A stretch of DNA of 64,000 nucleotides, from assembly GCF_000426665.1 (NCBI RefSeq), contig NZ_AUFU01000006.1, positions 1 to 64,000 of the forward strand. Direction: 5' to 3'. The notes under the pieces are model-generated. The model searched no databases, was not told the DNA's origin, and saw only the letters and a program-made list of their open reading frames with translations. This document shows, piece by piece, positions 26,501 through 32,842 of the stretch. The translations under genes and the position numbers were made by a program. This DNA is from Centipeda artemidis DSM 19719 (GTDB lineage Bacteria > Bacillota > Negativicutes > Selenomonadales > Selenomonadaceae). Position 1 is the stretch's first letter. Each line of letters begins with the position of its first letter.

Positions 26501-27529
26501 CTCGGCACTCTGAGCATCTCCCAAATGTGTATAAATCAGAACCATGCGCTCCGCGACCCGCGCCGCCACATCACGGTTAAAAAAAGAATCGTCCCGCCGA
26601 ATGCCGGCGTCGCCCTCGTACCGGTCTATTGCCGCCGTAAAACTCGCGAGTGCCGGCTCGTATTGCTCCAGACCGCAGAGAACCATCCCTCGCTCCGCGT
26701 AGAAATCCGGCAGATCGGGATAGCCGACAATGGCGGCGTTGACGTATTTCAGCATTTCCGCATCCGAATCATGCAGAGCGCGCATGGACTCGATCACCTG
26801 ATGATAGATTTTGCTCCGACCACCAATAATCTCCAAATCGCTCGATAAGACTTCTGCCGAGAGTTCGATCACGCGCCGGTAGTCCTTCAGCCAAAAATAG
26901 CAGTCGGCGAGGTATGCCGCGTGCCATGGTTTCCGCCCGTGCTCTGCGGCATCCGCTTCTAGCATCGCGATATTACGGCGTACCTTCTCCGCACTCCGCA
27001 CAGGCATATATCCCGTATGCCCGCAGACAAGGCGTTCATCCGCATAGCACAGGATGCGCTCGCCGCCGTCACGCCGCACCGCCTGCTCATGAATTGTTCC
27101 CTCATAACACAGCGCATCGCCGCCGCGCAGAACACGCGGCAGAATATCCGTCATCATATGATTCCGGTCACCCGGCAAGACATAATGCTCCATACGCACC
27201 ATCAGAAGATCCCATGCCGGCATTCGGGCGGTATAGGATTCTATCGCAGGGCGTACCTGCGCCGGATGCAGGAAGTATTCGTCTGCATCAAGGAAAATGA
27301 TATAATCTCCCGTCACATGAGCCAGTGCAAAATTCCGCGCCGCCGCGAAATCATCCCGCCATGGAAATTCATAGAGCGCCGCATGATATTCCGCCGCCGC
27401 AGCGGCAATGTACACATCTCCCGCCGTAGAGACGACGACGATCTCATCCGCCGCCGCTGAGACACTCGCCAGAGACCGGCGCAGCTCATCCGCTTCGTCC
27501 TTCACAATATAGCAGGCGGAGATCTTCAT
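23585..27529 (-). CDS. Trimodular GT2 glycosyltransferase with TPR spacers
   Basis: A 1314-residue protein, first in the operon. Three GT2 domains start near residues 1, 367 and 706, each followed by TPR-like helices. Modules 2 and 3 keep VVDTGSADGS or VLDTGSTDGT and the DxD motifs LDADEYF and LDVDEAFF. Module 1 keeps LDADEYF but has VVSTAGDVY in place of the DTGSTDG nucleotide site, so it may be impaired. The C-terminal third is further TPR-like sequence. The ATG at 27529 follows AAAGGATGTG. Probably adds several sugars to one acceptor; inferred from module count only. Confidence 0.8.
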   Translation of the reverse strand: MKISACYIVKDEADELRRSLASVSAAADEIVVVSTAGDVYIAAAAAEYHAALYEFPWRDDFAAARNFALAHVTGDYIIFLDADEYFLHPAQVRPAIESYTARMPAWDLLMVRMEHYVLPGDRNHMMTDILPRVLRGGDALCYEGTIHEQAVRRDGGERILCYADERLVCGHTGYMPVRSAEKVRRNIAMLEADAAEHGRKPWHAAYLADCYFWLKDYRRVIELSAEVLSSDLEIIGGRSKIYHQVIESMRALHDSDAEMLKYVNAAIVGYPDLPDFYAERGMVLCGLEQYEPALASFTAAIDRYEGDAGIRRDDSFFNRDVAARVAERMVLIYTHLGDAQSAEIWAEKERRYRMEEVRLAADTQPHMRLTACYIVRDDAVHLKKSIESLRAYVDELIVVDTGSADGSADTAAVLGARVYHFAWNDDFAAARNAALSHVRGDWVVFLDADEYFTPETAGHLRDVAAAAEESGAQVLLVPWRNIDEDTGELLLDSFAPRIFKYAEERRYVGRIHEELRDRGVVIKPVETVSPQRLRLIHTGYSATLTRAKGERNLRMLLAEMETGEYPERCLRYLAETYDRLGDARMAEHYALRDIERGRQAAVYASSSYRILLHLYGTHPQMRDRRRKIAGRAAADFPELPEMHAEYAEACAACYDYAAAIRAAETALDIPPTQGGLEPSDFTEEGAAQLRLRMGIWEKIHMHERDVRISACVFVRNDARDMETWLGNAAAYADERIVLDTGSTDGTRELAVRAGADVYEFAWTDDFAAARNTVLSRASGTWAAILDVDEAFFDPREVRPYLAMMDVLMPEADAVLLPIVHVDEDAGAREIGRAPHVRLLRLGRGLFYEGRVHERLQKAEGEPLLYQETTALSIRHVGYSARRMYEKHVRNLALLAAEIEQNGIRPGDYRYLADTYYGLGQCAAALLYVQEAIAENAVSFGAQSHLYHVLLDCMEREELALTEQIVAAERACRAFPLLPDFHGRLGLLYEAAGDGRAIAELTRASKLYEMPEDESGESSEFTAWAGEISAARARLLLAAGDRAGAEAALADAFDAGTAREAAVDVYAALHEDESSQRVLDGLRAQIGTDAESLFYLYRTAEGSGRMPLARAALYALHAETGRAPEIPPIYAALRSQSPEECAAYLTGLLSGDVRETAEILLRVERVHMPDGRHLYRRLRALLPDVLRAFWRYYDEPDAAACPDTAEGYELVREAFVRTADEMQAERVIHCAGAFGIVHVRRLADDFAAAGRPAAALAALLFYGEAGGTADAAYLYETGRACLALGKRDEGGAYLSRALAAEPDTRKVRELMELIQ

Positions 27530-27557
27530 GGCGCACATCCTTTCAATCATTGTAATC

Positions 27558-27586
27558 ATTATACGGCATCGCAGAAGAAATGAAAA
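27558..27586 (-). promoter_or_regulatory. Sigma70-like promoter for the glycosyltransferase operon
   Basis: Minus-strand TTTTCA (27586-27581), 17-nt spacer and TATAAT (27563-27558); start codon about 30 nt downstream. Confidence 0.55.
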
Positions 27587-27608
27587 GCATTAGTGATGCG
27601 GTTATGTG

Positions 27609-27636
27609 TCACGATGATATTGTATTGTATATCCCG
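27609..27636. repeat. 28-bp direct repeat, copy 1
   Basis: The 28-nt sequence tcacgatgatattgtattgt... (ending atcccg) is repeated without mismatch at 27787-27814. Both copies are followed by a CATxxCGTAACC-AGTGA segment that leads into a copy of the hairpin repeat. Confidence 0.85.
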
Positions 27637-27659
27637 CATCATGTCATGCCGTAACCGGA

Positions 27660-27760
27660 GTGAACCAGAAGTTTGGAGTCAGCGCAAGGAATGAGGAGGA
27701 CACAAGGGAAGGCGCCGCCTTTACGAAAAGCTATCAACCAACGCCGCTATGTGTCGTTAC
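27660..27760. repeat. Diverged copy of the 124-bp hairpin repeat
   Basis: Aligns with the 5' half of the full copies (GTGA, AAG-TTTGGA, GCAAGGAA, CAAGGGAAGGCG) but diverges after the middle. The right boundary is uncertain. Confidence 0.5.
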
Positions 27761-27786
27761 AAGGCGGCATAATATGCTGCGTTTCC

Positions 27787-27814
27787 TCACGATGATATTG
27801 TATTGTATATCCCG
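27787..27814. repeat. 28-bp direct repeat, copy 2
   Basis: Exact second copy of the repeat at 27609-27636, 178 bp away. The duplicated unit also takes in the start of the hairpin repeat that follows. Confidence 0.85.
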
Positions 27815-27832
27815 TTTCATACCGTAACCTAA

Positions 27833-27865
27833 GTGACACAGCTATGCGCCAAGATCGCACGTCAT
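27833..27865. repeat. 3'-end fragment of the 124-bp hairpin repeat
   Basis: gtgacacagctatgcgccaa followed by gatc matches the last 33 bases of the copy at the end of pheA almost exactly. Confidence 0.7.
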
Positions 27866-27877
27866 ACCCTAACCTAA

Positions 27878-28001
27878 GTGACGCGTAAGCTTGGATGCAC
27901 GGCTAGGAACAAGGAAAATACAAGGGCAGGCGTAGTTAAGACCTACGTCAACCGCAGTATTTTCCGCAGTGACACCGCCGTGCGCCAAGATCGGCTGTCA
28001 C
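27878..28001. repeat. 124-bp hairpin repeat, full copy A
   Basis: Same length and layout as the copy at 43868-43991: outer GTGAC/GTCAC, CTTGG/CCAAG, then GGAAAATAC/GTATTTTCC and a central cgtag/ctacg hairpin. Paired bases differ from copy B in a compensating way (GAAAAAT/ATTTTTC there), which supports a conserved folded form. It ends 5 bp before the fliC terminator. Confidence 0.8.
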
Positions 28002-28005
28002 GCCA

Positions 28006-28038
28006 CAAAAAAAGCCCCTTCCCCGAAGGGAAGAGACT
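28006..28038 (-). terminator. Flagellin gene terminator
   Basis: An 11-bp stem including G-U pairs, capped by a UUCG tetraloop, with a T7 tail on the minus strand. It follows the fliC stop by about 40 nt. Confidence 0.9.
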
Positions 28039-28076
28039 CTTCTTTAGTTGTCCGTAAGTAAACGCCGAGGCGAAAA

Positions 28077-29408
28077 TTACTTGAGGAGCGAGAGGACAGC
28101 GGAGCTGTTCTGGTTCGCCTGTGCGAGCATGGACTGCGCAGCCTGGAGCAGAACGTTGTTCTTCGTGTACTCCGTCATCTCCTTCGCCATGTCCGCGTCG
28201 CGGATGGTGGATTCGGAGTTCTGGACATTCTCGGCTGCCGTGGTGAGGTTGGAGCTCGTGTAGGCGAGACGCGTCTGAACGGCGCCGATGTTCGCCTGCT
28301 CGTCGAGCGCCTTCTGGAGCGCCGACTCGATGGCGTTGATTGCAGCGTTTGCCTTGTCCTGCGTCTGAACGCTGATAACCGTACCGTCCGTGCCCTTCAT
28401 GCCAAGTGCGAGCGAACGCATATCGGTCATGCTGACCTTGATCGCCTGGTTTGCCTTCGTGCCCGTCTGGAGAACGAGAGCGTTGTCCTCCGACTTGTTC
28501 TCTGCGCGGATACGCTCGTTGAAGCCGTCAAGCGCTGTGTTCGCAGTCTTGCGAATCGCGCCCGTGTTGTCCGAGATCGAGAGCGTGAACGAGGAGACCT
28601 GGTAGGTCGTGCCCGCACCCTTCGCGCCGATCGACAGAGCGCTCTTGTTGTCCGCCGTGTAAACGCTGTTGCCGGCCTTATCAAGACCAATCCAAGCGCC
28701 GGCCGTAACTTTCCCCGAATCGACGAATGCGGTCCCCTCAACGCCCTCCGAGCCATTGAATGCCTTCGCGGTGAGGAGGTCTGACATCGTGTACGTGCTG
28801 ACCTGGAATGTCGTGGTGTAGGTCTTTCCCTCGCGGACGTAGGAAACGGTGACCTTATCCGTCGACTGGATGTTGAGACCTTCGTCCGTGCGGCTCTGGA
28901 GCTCCGTCAGCTTGGATCCCCACTTCGATGCGGTGCTGAGCGAGCTGTTCGTGAGCGTCGTGCACGTCGCCGTGCCGATGCTGTTGCGCGAACCGTCAAC
29001 GAGGTACTTGCCGTTGTAGGTAGCAAGCGCGTTGTCGTCGATCTGGTCAACCATCTGGTTGATCTCTTTCTGGATCGTACGGCGGTCTTCGTCGGTGTTC
29101 GTGTCGTTCGCCGCGTTGATTGCCTTCTCCTTCAGGGTCTTGAGGATCTCGACCGTGCTGGAGACAGCGCCCTCGGCGGTCTTCATCATGCTGTTGCCGT
29201 TCTGGGTGTTCTGGTTGTCCTGATTCAGCGAACGGATCTGGACGCGCATACGCTCGGAGATGGCATAGCCGGAAGCATCGTCGCCGGCATCGTTGATCTT
29301 CATGCCCGAGGAGACCTTCTGGAGGCTCTTCGAAAGCGCCGACTGGTTCTTGTTCAGGATGTTCAGCGTGTTGACTGCCGACATGTTGTTTTTGACTATC
29401 ATAGCCAT
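28077..29408 (-). CDS. fliC: Flagellin
   Basis: A 443-residue filament protein. The N-terminal D0/D1 region (MAMIVKNNMSAVNTLNILNK; LQKVSSGMKINDAGDDASGY) and C-terminal region (ENVQNSESTIRDADMAKEM; NNVLLQAAQSMLAQANQ) are highly conserved; the centre (about 150-330) is variable, Ser/Thr-rich and surface-exposed, hence a likely glycan target. It is exported by the flagellar type III apparatus with FliS as chaperone. The ATG follows AGGGAGGAAT. A sigma28-like promoter and a CsrA-type leader lie upstream, and a glycosyltransferase operon lies downstream. Confidence 0.96.
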   Translation of the reverse strand: MAMIVKNNMSAVNTLNILNKNQSALSKSLQKVSSGMKINDAGDDASGYAISERMRVQIRSLNQDNQNTQNGNSMMKTAEGAVSSTVEILKTLKEKAINAANDTNTDEDRRTIQKEINQMVDQIDDNALATYNGKYLVDGSRNSIGTATCTTLTNSSLSTASKWGSKLTELQSRTDEGLNIQSTDKVTVSYVREGKTYTTTFQVSTYTMSDLLTAKAFNGSEGVEGTAFVDSGKVTAGAWIGLDKAGNSVYTADNKSALSIGAKGAGTTYQVSSFTLSISDNTGAIRKTANTALDGFNERIRAENKSEDNALVLQTGTKANQAIKVSMTDMRSLALGMKGTDGTVISVQTQDKANAAINAIESALQKALDEQANIGAVQTRLAYTSSNLTTAAENVQNSESTIRDADMAKEMTEYTKNNVLLQAAQSMLAQANQNSSAVLSLLK

Positions 29409-29432
29409 GGTGTAAATTCCTCCCTGGTATAG

Positions 29433-29449
29433 TTCCGGCTGTGCCGGAA
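29433..29449 (-). promoter_or_regulatory. Leader hairpin upstream of the fliC ribosome site
   Basis: Perfect 7-bp inverted repeat TTCCGGC/GCCGGAA with a 3-nt loop, just before the AGGGAGGA ribosome site, which itself contains an ANGGA motif. Confidence 0.6.
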
Positions 29450-29462
29450 GTTAAATGTATGT

Positions 29463-29480
29463 GCGGACATCCGTGCCCGC
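29463..29480 (-). promoter_or_regulatory. Putative CsrA-binding hairpin in the fliC leader
   Basis: The minus-strand RNA folds as GCGGGCA-CGGA-TGTCCGC: seven paired bases (one G-U) that present ACGGA at the loop. ANGGA in a hairpin loop is the known CsrA target, and a second ANGGA overlaps the ribosome site, as in the Bacillus hag leader. Confidence 0.55.
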
Positions 29481-29568
29481 TGTAATAGGCAAGTGCGCGT
29501 CTATTCCGTCCGGCTGCTAGCTGACCGTCAAGAACAGCCGCACCGCTTGCTTATTAGCTTTACATAAT

Positions 29569-29593
29569 GTATATCGTCACAAGGACGATATAC
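29569..29593. promoter_or_regulatory. Perfect 10-bp inverted repeat at the fliC promoter
   Basis: gtatatcgtc - acaag - gacgatatac, flanked by a further ataatg/cattat pair. It overlaps the sigma28-like -10 element and could be an operator or an RNA hairpin. Confidence 0.55.
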
Positions 29594-29596
29594 TTA
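29571..29596 (-). promoter_or_regulatory. Sigma28-like promoter for fliC
   Basis: Minus-strand TAAG (29596-29593), 14-nt spacer and GACGATAT (29578-29571), close to the SigD/sigma28 pattern TAAA-N15-GCCGATAT. Start codon about 160 nt downstream. Confidence 0.6.
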
Positions 29597-29613
29597 AGCA
29601 TTATGCTGAAAAT

Positions 29614-29641
29614 ATTTTACTTTTTTCCTGTGTTTTGTCAA
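29614..29641 (-). promoter_or_regulatory. Second, sigma70-like promoter upstream of fliC
   Basis: Minus-strand TTGACA (29641-29636), 16-nt spacer and TAAAAT (29619-29614), upstream of the sigma28-like site. Confidence 0.5.
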
Positions 29642-29668
29642 GATGCAGACCGGGTGTCGTCCGCACGC

Positions 29669-30013
29669 TCAGTAACGCTTGTTGAGTACGCTCCCGAGCG
29701 GGCTCGCCTCGGAGAGATCATAGCTGTGAACGGCGGCATTCTGCCGGCGCGATTTGTTCAGCCATGCGCGCGCCTTGTACCCGATCTGCATCTCGAGCGG
29801 ACGAACCTCCGCATCGAAGGCTTCCCATGCCGCGCTCTCCTTATAGGGATCGGCGGGCAGCGCACGGATCAAATCAACGATTTGCTCCCGCTGATCAACA
29901 AGGTTGATGAAGGTGTCGATTTCCTCTCCGTCGATGAATTTGATCAACTCGTGCGTAAGGACGCGATATTTCTCCCAGAGTTCCGCGGCTGCCACATATT
30001 GTTCATCCGGCAT
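29669..30013 (-). CDS. FliT-like small flagellar protein (putative)
   Basis: A 115-residue, largely helical acidic protein (PDEQYVAAAELWEKYRVLTHEL, LVDQREQIVDLIRALP) placed directly after fliS, where many genomes carry fliT or another export chaperone. The ATG at 30013 overlaps the fliS stop by 11 nt and follows GGGGAGCGG. No diagnostic motif is seen; the family call rests on size, helical pattern and position. Confidence 0.55.
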   Translation of the reverse strand: MPDEQYVAAAELWEKYRVLTHELIKFIDGEEIDTFINLVDQREQIVDLIRALPADPYKESAAWEAFDAEVRPLEMQIGYKARAWLNKSRRQNAAVHSYDLSEASPLGSVLNKRY

Positions 30014-30419
30014 AGACGCCGCTCCCCTCTGTGCCCTGCGAGCCTTTCTCCTCACGCGCTTTCTTCATGGCCTGTGCCCATGCGTCGCGGAGTTCCGTCA
30101 TGATATCCGATGCCTCGGCAATGATCGTGGGATCGCTCTTCATATTCCCCTCGACGAGACGGTCGTAGGCGTAGTTATAAAGCGGCAGGAGCTGATGGGA
30201 GATCTCATAATCCATGTTGAGGGTTACGCGGAACTCGCTGATGATATTCTGTGCTTTTTGAAGAGACTCGTTCGCGGTTTCATAATGCTTCTCCGCGAGC
30301 GCCTCGACGCCCTCCTTGATGAACTTGAGGCACCCGTTGTAGAGCATGAGCGTGAGTGCCTCGGGTGTCGCCGTCATGACCTGCTGTCTCTTATAGGCGT
30401 CCGCAGCGGTATTTACCAT
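30003..30419 (-). CDS. fliS: Flagellar export chaperone FliS
   Basis: A 138-residue four-helix protein with family signatures AYKRQQVMTATPEALTLMLY and NGCLKFIKEG, and NESLQKAQNIISEF. FliS binds the disordered C-terminus of flagellin in the cytoplasm until export. It lies 15 nt after fliD and overlaps the FliT-like gene, forming the usual fliD-fliS-fliT group. The last 15 residues are low complexity. Confidence 0.93.
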   Translation of the reverse strand: MVNTAADAYKRQQVMTATPEALTLMLYNGCLKFIKEGVEALAEKHYETANESLQKAQNIISEFRVTLNMDYEISHQLLPLYNYAYDRLVEGNMKSDPTIIAEASDIMTELRDAWAQAMKKAREEKGSQGTEGSGVYAG

Positions 30420-30434
30420 GTGGGAATCCCCCTG

Positions 30435-32093
30435 TTACTTTGCGGCAAAGAAGTTGAACTGTGCAGAGAGACGCGAGATTGCAACCTCCATCGCGTTGTA
30501 CTTCTTGTAAAGATTGTTCTCAAAGGAGGTCATGAGCTGTTTGAAGTCGCTCATCTGTTTCTGATAGTTCTGGATGAGCTTGCCGAGCTCACTCGTAACG
30601 TCCGTCTTGTCCGCCGTCCTGCCTGCATGGCTCTCAAGCGATTTGAGCCGGCTCGTCACCTTGTTGTAAAGGCGGTTCGCAACGCCGCTGTTGTTGTAGT
30701 CGTTGTCCGGATCGTCATACGACATCAAACGGTTCACGGCATCCGGTTCTGCGGCGATAGCGTTTTTGAGCTTCGTCTCGTCGATCTGCAGATGCCCCTT
30801 CTGATCCTTCGACGTGATGCCGATGGATGCGAGCGAATTATAGCGCCCGGGAACGGAGCCGACACGGTTGGTCACGGCATCGCGCATGTCGCTGATGATG
30901 GAGCGGAGGTATTCGTCGCGGTACAGAAGCCCAGATTTTGCCTTCTCGTTCCACTTTTCGACCTGCTCCTTCGTCATGCCGTCCTCTTGGGTCTTCGTGA
31001 GCACGCCGTAGTCTCTGTACTTACCTTCGCTGTACTGCTTGTTGAGATCGTCAAGGAGCTTGTTGTACTCCTCCACGAACTTCTTCACATTCTCGAGCAG
31101 CTTATCCTGATCCTGAGCGATCCCGACCTGCGCCGGTGCTGTCGTTTTCTGCTTAAAGGTATAGGTGACGCCGCCGACGGTAAGCTTGTTCTCCTGCAAA
31201 TTATCGTATTCGCGTCCGTCAATCTTGACCTTGCCGTTGACGCCGGTCACGGCATTTGTGGTTCCGGCAGAGTATGTCTGCGCGGTGCCGGGGTTATTAT
31301 TCACATCGCCCAGCTTAAGGTTTGTGAGCAGCTGCGCAGACGCATTCTGCATATCTCCCGTACCGCTTTCAACGGAGAGTTCGATTTTGTTCTCCGCCCC
31401 TGTCTTGGTATTGACGATGGAAAAGGCATCCGATACGGTGTCATAGGATGCGCTGAGGCTGCGTGCTGCGTTCTTCCCGGCGGTATCCTTATAGCGCGCA
31501 TTGTTGATGCGGGTTGCAAGGTCGTTCAGCGTGAGGTTCTTATCGAAAACCTCTTCGGCTGTAAACTCAACCGTCGTCGTATTTGTTCCGTCGGAGACCT
31601 TGAACCGAAGCGCGACATCCGTGTTTGCCATGCTCGCCGGTTTCGTTCCGCCTGCATAGGCAATGTCCTTGAGCATCATGCTCTTTGCGGCAGATGCCGC
31701 CGTATTGGCACGCTCCACATGGGCGCCCGTCGCCGTCATCAGATAGGCGTTCTTCGCCGTCTCCGAAACCTCGACATTATGTGTCATGAGCCCCGCGCTT
31801 GCGTTTGCGACCGCCGTTACGGCGTCCGTATTCGAGCTCGTCGCCGTCATCGGCTTCGTCGTTGCGCTCAGCTTATAGTTTGAAAGCGTACTGTTTTGGA
31901 ACGTGCTGAGTTTTTCATACACATTCGCATAGGCTTCCTTGCGCCATTCCGTCTCGACTTCCTTTTTATAGATACGGTCATATCTCTTTTGCTGAGAGAG
32001 CATTCCGACCTTGACGAGCGATTCGACGTCGATGCCGGATCCTGAGAGTCCGTAGATTCCCTTTGACCCCGTGGCTCCTGTTGCTCCTGCCAT
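30435..32093 (-). CDS. fliD: Flagellar filament cap protein FliD (HAP2)
   Basis: A 552-residue cap protein. The N-terminal domain shows GLSGSGIDVESLVKVGML and the coiled segment after it; the C-terminal FliD domain contains ASIGITSKDQKGHLQIDETKL and a heptad-like helical end. It forms the cap under which flagellin polymerises. The insert around 90-350 is variable. The ribosome site is aaggaggag. Length is normal. Confidence 0.93.
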   Translation of the reverse strand: MAGATGATGSKGIYGLSGSGIDVESLVKVGMLSQQKRYDRIYKKEVETEWRKEAYANVYEKLSTFQNSTLSNYKLSATTKPMTATSSNTDAVTAVANASAGLMTHNVEVSETAKNAYLMTATGAHVERANTAASAAKSMMLKDIAYAGGTKPASMANTDVALRFKVSDGTNTTTVEFTAEEVFDKNLTLNDLATRINNARYKDTAGKNAARSLSASYDTVSDAFSIVNTKTGAENKIELSVESGTGDMQNASAQLLTNLKLGDVNNNPGTAQTYSAGTTNAVTGVNGKVKIDGREYDNLQENKLTVGGVTYTFKQKTTAPAQVGIAQDQDKLLENVKKFVEEYNKLLDDLNKQYSEGKYRDYGVLTKTQEDGMTKEQVEKWNEKAKSGLLYRDEYLRSIISDMRDAVTNRVGSVPGRYNSLASIGITSKDQKGHLQIDETKLKNAIAAEPDAVNRLMSYDDPDNDYNNSGVANRLYNKVTSRLKSLESHAGRTADKTDVTSELGKLIQNYQKQMSDFKQLMTSFENNLYKKYNAMEVAISRLSAQFNFFAAK

Positions 32094-32125
32094 AGTAACT
32101 CCTCCTTGCCTTTCATTCTGCCGGC

Positions 32126-32548
32126 TTAGGCGGTCTTATCCAAGAATGCGCCGATCCAGTCGTGTACCTTGATCATGTGCTCGACCATCGCCTCGGGCGG
32201 CACTTCGCGCAGCACTTCGCCTGTTTTCTTATCCAGCATACGCACCGACATCACGTTGACTTCCTTGTGGTACTGGAACTCAAGATTGACGTTGATGCTG
32301 CGCATGATTTCGTTGAGCTTTTTGGTGATGTATGCCGTCTGATCTTCGGTCAGTTTTTCATGATGCGCCGATTTCTCGTTTGCTTTCTGCGCCGCATCAT
32401 ACTGCACGCTGTTCGCATTGCTCGATGCGGGCACCGCACTTTCCTGTGCCGGATCGCTCCCTGCGGCCTGCGGGCCGCTCTGCCCGTCCTGCATACTGCT
32501 CACGGCAACCGCCGCGAGCATAACATCCTGAACGCTTCCTACTGCCAT
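32126..32548 (-). CDS. flaG: FlaG family protein
   Basis: A 140-residue protein with a low-complexity N-terminus and a FlaG domain (about 65-140: AYITKKLNEIMRSINVNLEFQYHKEVNVMSV, VLREVPPEAMVEHM). FlaG affects filament length in several bacteria. It lies between csrA and fliD, the usual place. The leader carries a hairpin with a CsrA-type motif. Confidence 0.88.
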   Translation of the reverse strand: MAVGSVQDVMLAAVAVSSMQDGQSGPQAAGSDPAQESAVPASSNANSVQYDAAQKANEKSAHHEKLTEDQTAYITKKLNEIMRSINVNLEFQYHKEVNVMSVRMLDKKTGEVLREVPPEAMVEHMIKVHDWIGAFLDKTA

Positions 32549-32570
32549 AGGTATCCCTCCGTGTATACCG

Positions 32571-32591
32571 GGAAACGCTCCCTGCGTTTCC
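32571..32591 (-). promoter_or_regulatory. Putative CsrA-binding hairpin in the flaG leader
   Basis: Perfect 8-bp stem GGAAACGC/GCGTTTCC presenting AGGGA (ANGGA) in its 5-nt loop; the ribosome site ACGGAGGG, about 10 nt on, holds a second ANGGA. Confidence 0.55.
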
Positions 32592-32620
32592 GCTGAATTC
32601 TTCCATGATGACTATATATT

Positions 32621-32842
32621 TTACCCTTTGGGCAAGCTGCTGAGGTCAAAGTTCTGCGGACTTTCTGCAGCTCTTTGGTTCTCCTCCTGGATTGCCCGGT
32701 AGATTTCACCGCGGTAGATCTTGACGCTGCGCGGCGCGTCGATAGCGATGCGCACGTTGTCGCCCTGTACCTCCACGATGTTCACGACGATGTTGTCGCC
32801 GATCATAATCTGCTGTCGGGGTTTGCGCGTGAGTACGAGCAT
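32621..32842 (-). CDS. csrA: Carbon storage/translation regulator CsrA
   Basis: A 73-residue RNA-binding dimer with the full family sequence MLVLTRKPRQQIMIGDNIVV, VRIAIDAPRSVKIYRGEIY. CsrA blocks translation by binding ANGGA motifs at ribosome sites; in flagellated Firmicutes its main target is flagellin mRNA. The start shares one base with the fliW stop (TAATG), so the antagonist pair is translationally coupled. Confidence 0.97.
   Translation of the reverse strand: MLVLTRKPRQQIMIGDNIVVNIVEVQGDNVRIAIDAPRSVKIYRGEIYRAIQEENQRAAESPQNFDLSSLPKG

Noticed and set aside
24587-26848. 753-codon plus-strand open frame opposite the trimodular GT2 gene
   Set aside because: Arg/His/Ile-rich shadow of a repetitive GC-rich gene without start signals or motifs.
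27541-28010. CRISPR array
   Set aside because: The repeats are few, of unequal spacing, fold into hairpins with inverted ends and recur singly near pheA; no cas genes.
28077-29408. Possible phase-variable flagellin
   Set aside because: No inverted repeats around the promoter consistent with a recombinase switch and no invertase gene in the window.
29904-31883. 659-codon plus-strand open frame opposite fliS and fliD
   Set aside because: Shadow frame; lies wholly over confident flagellar genes on the other strand.
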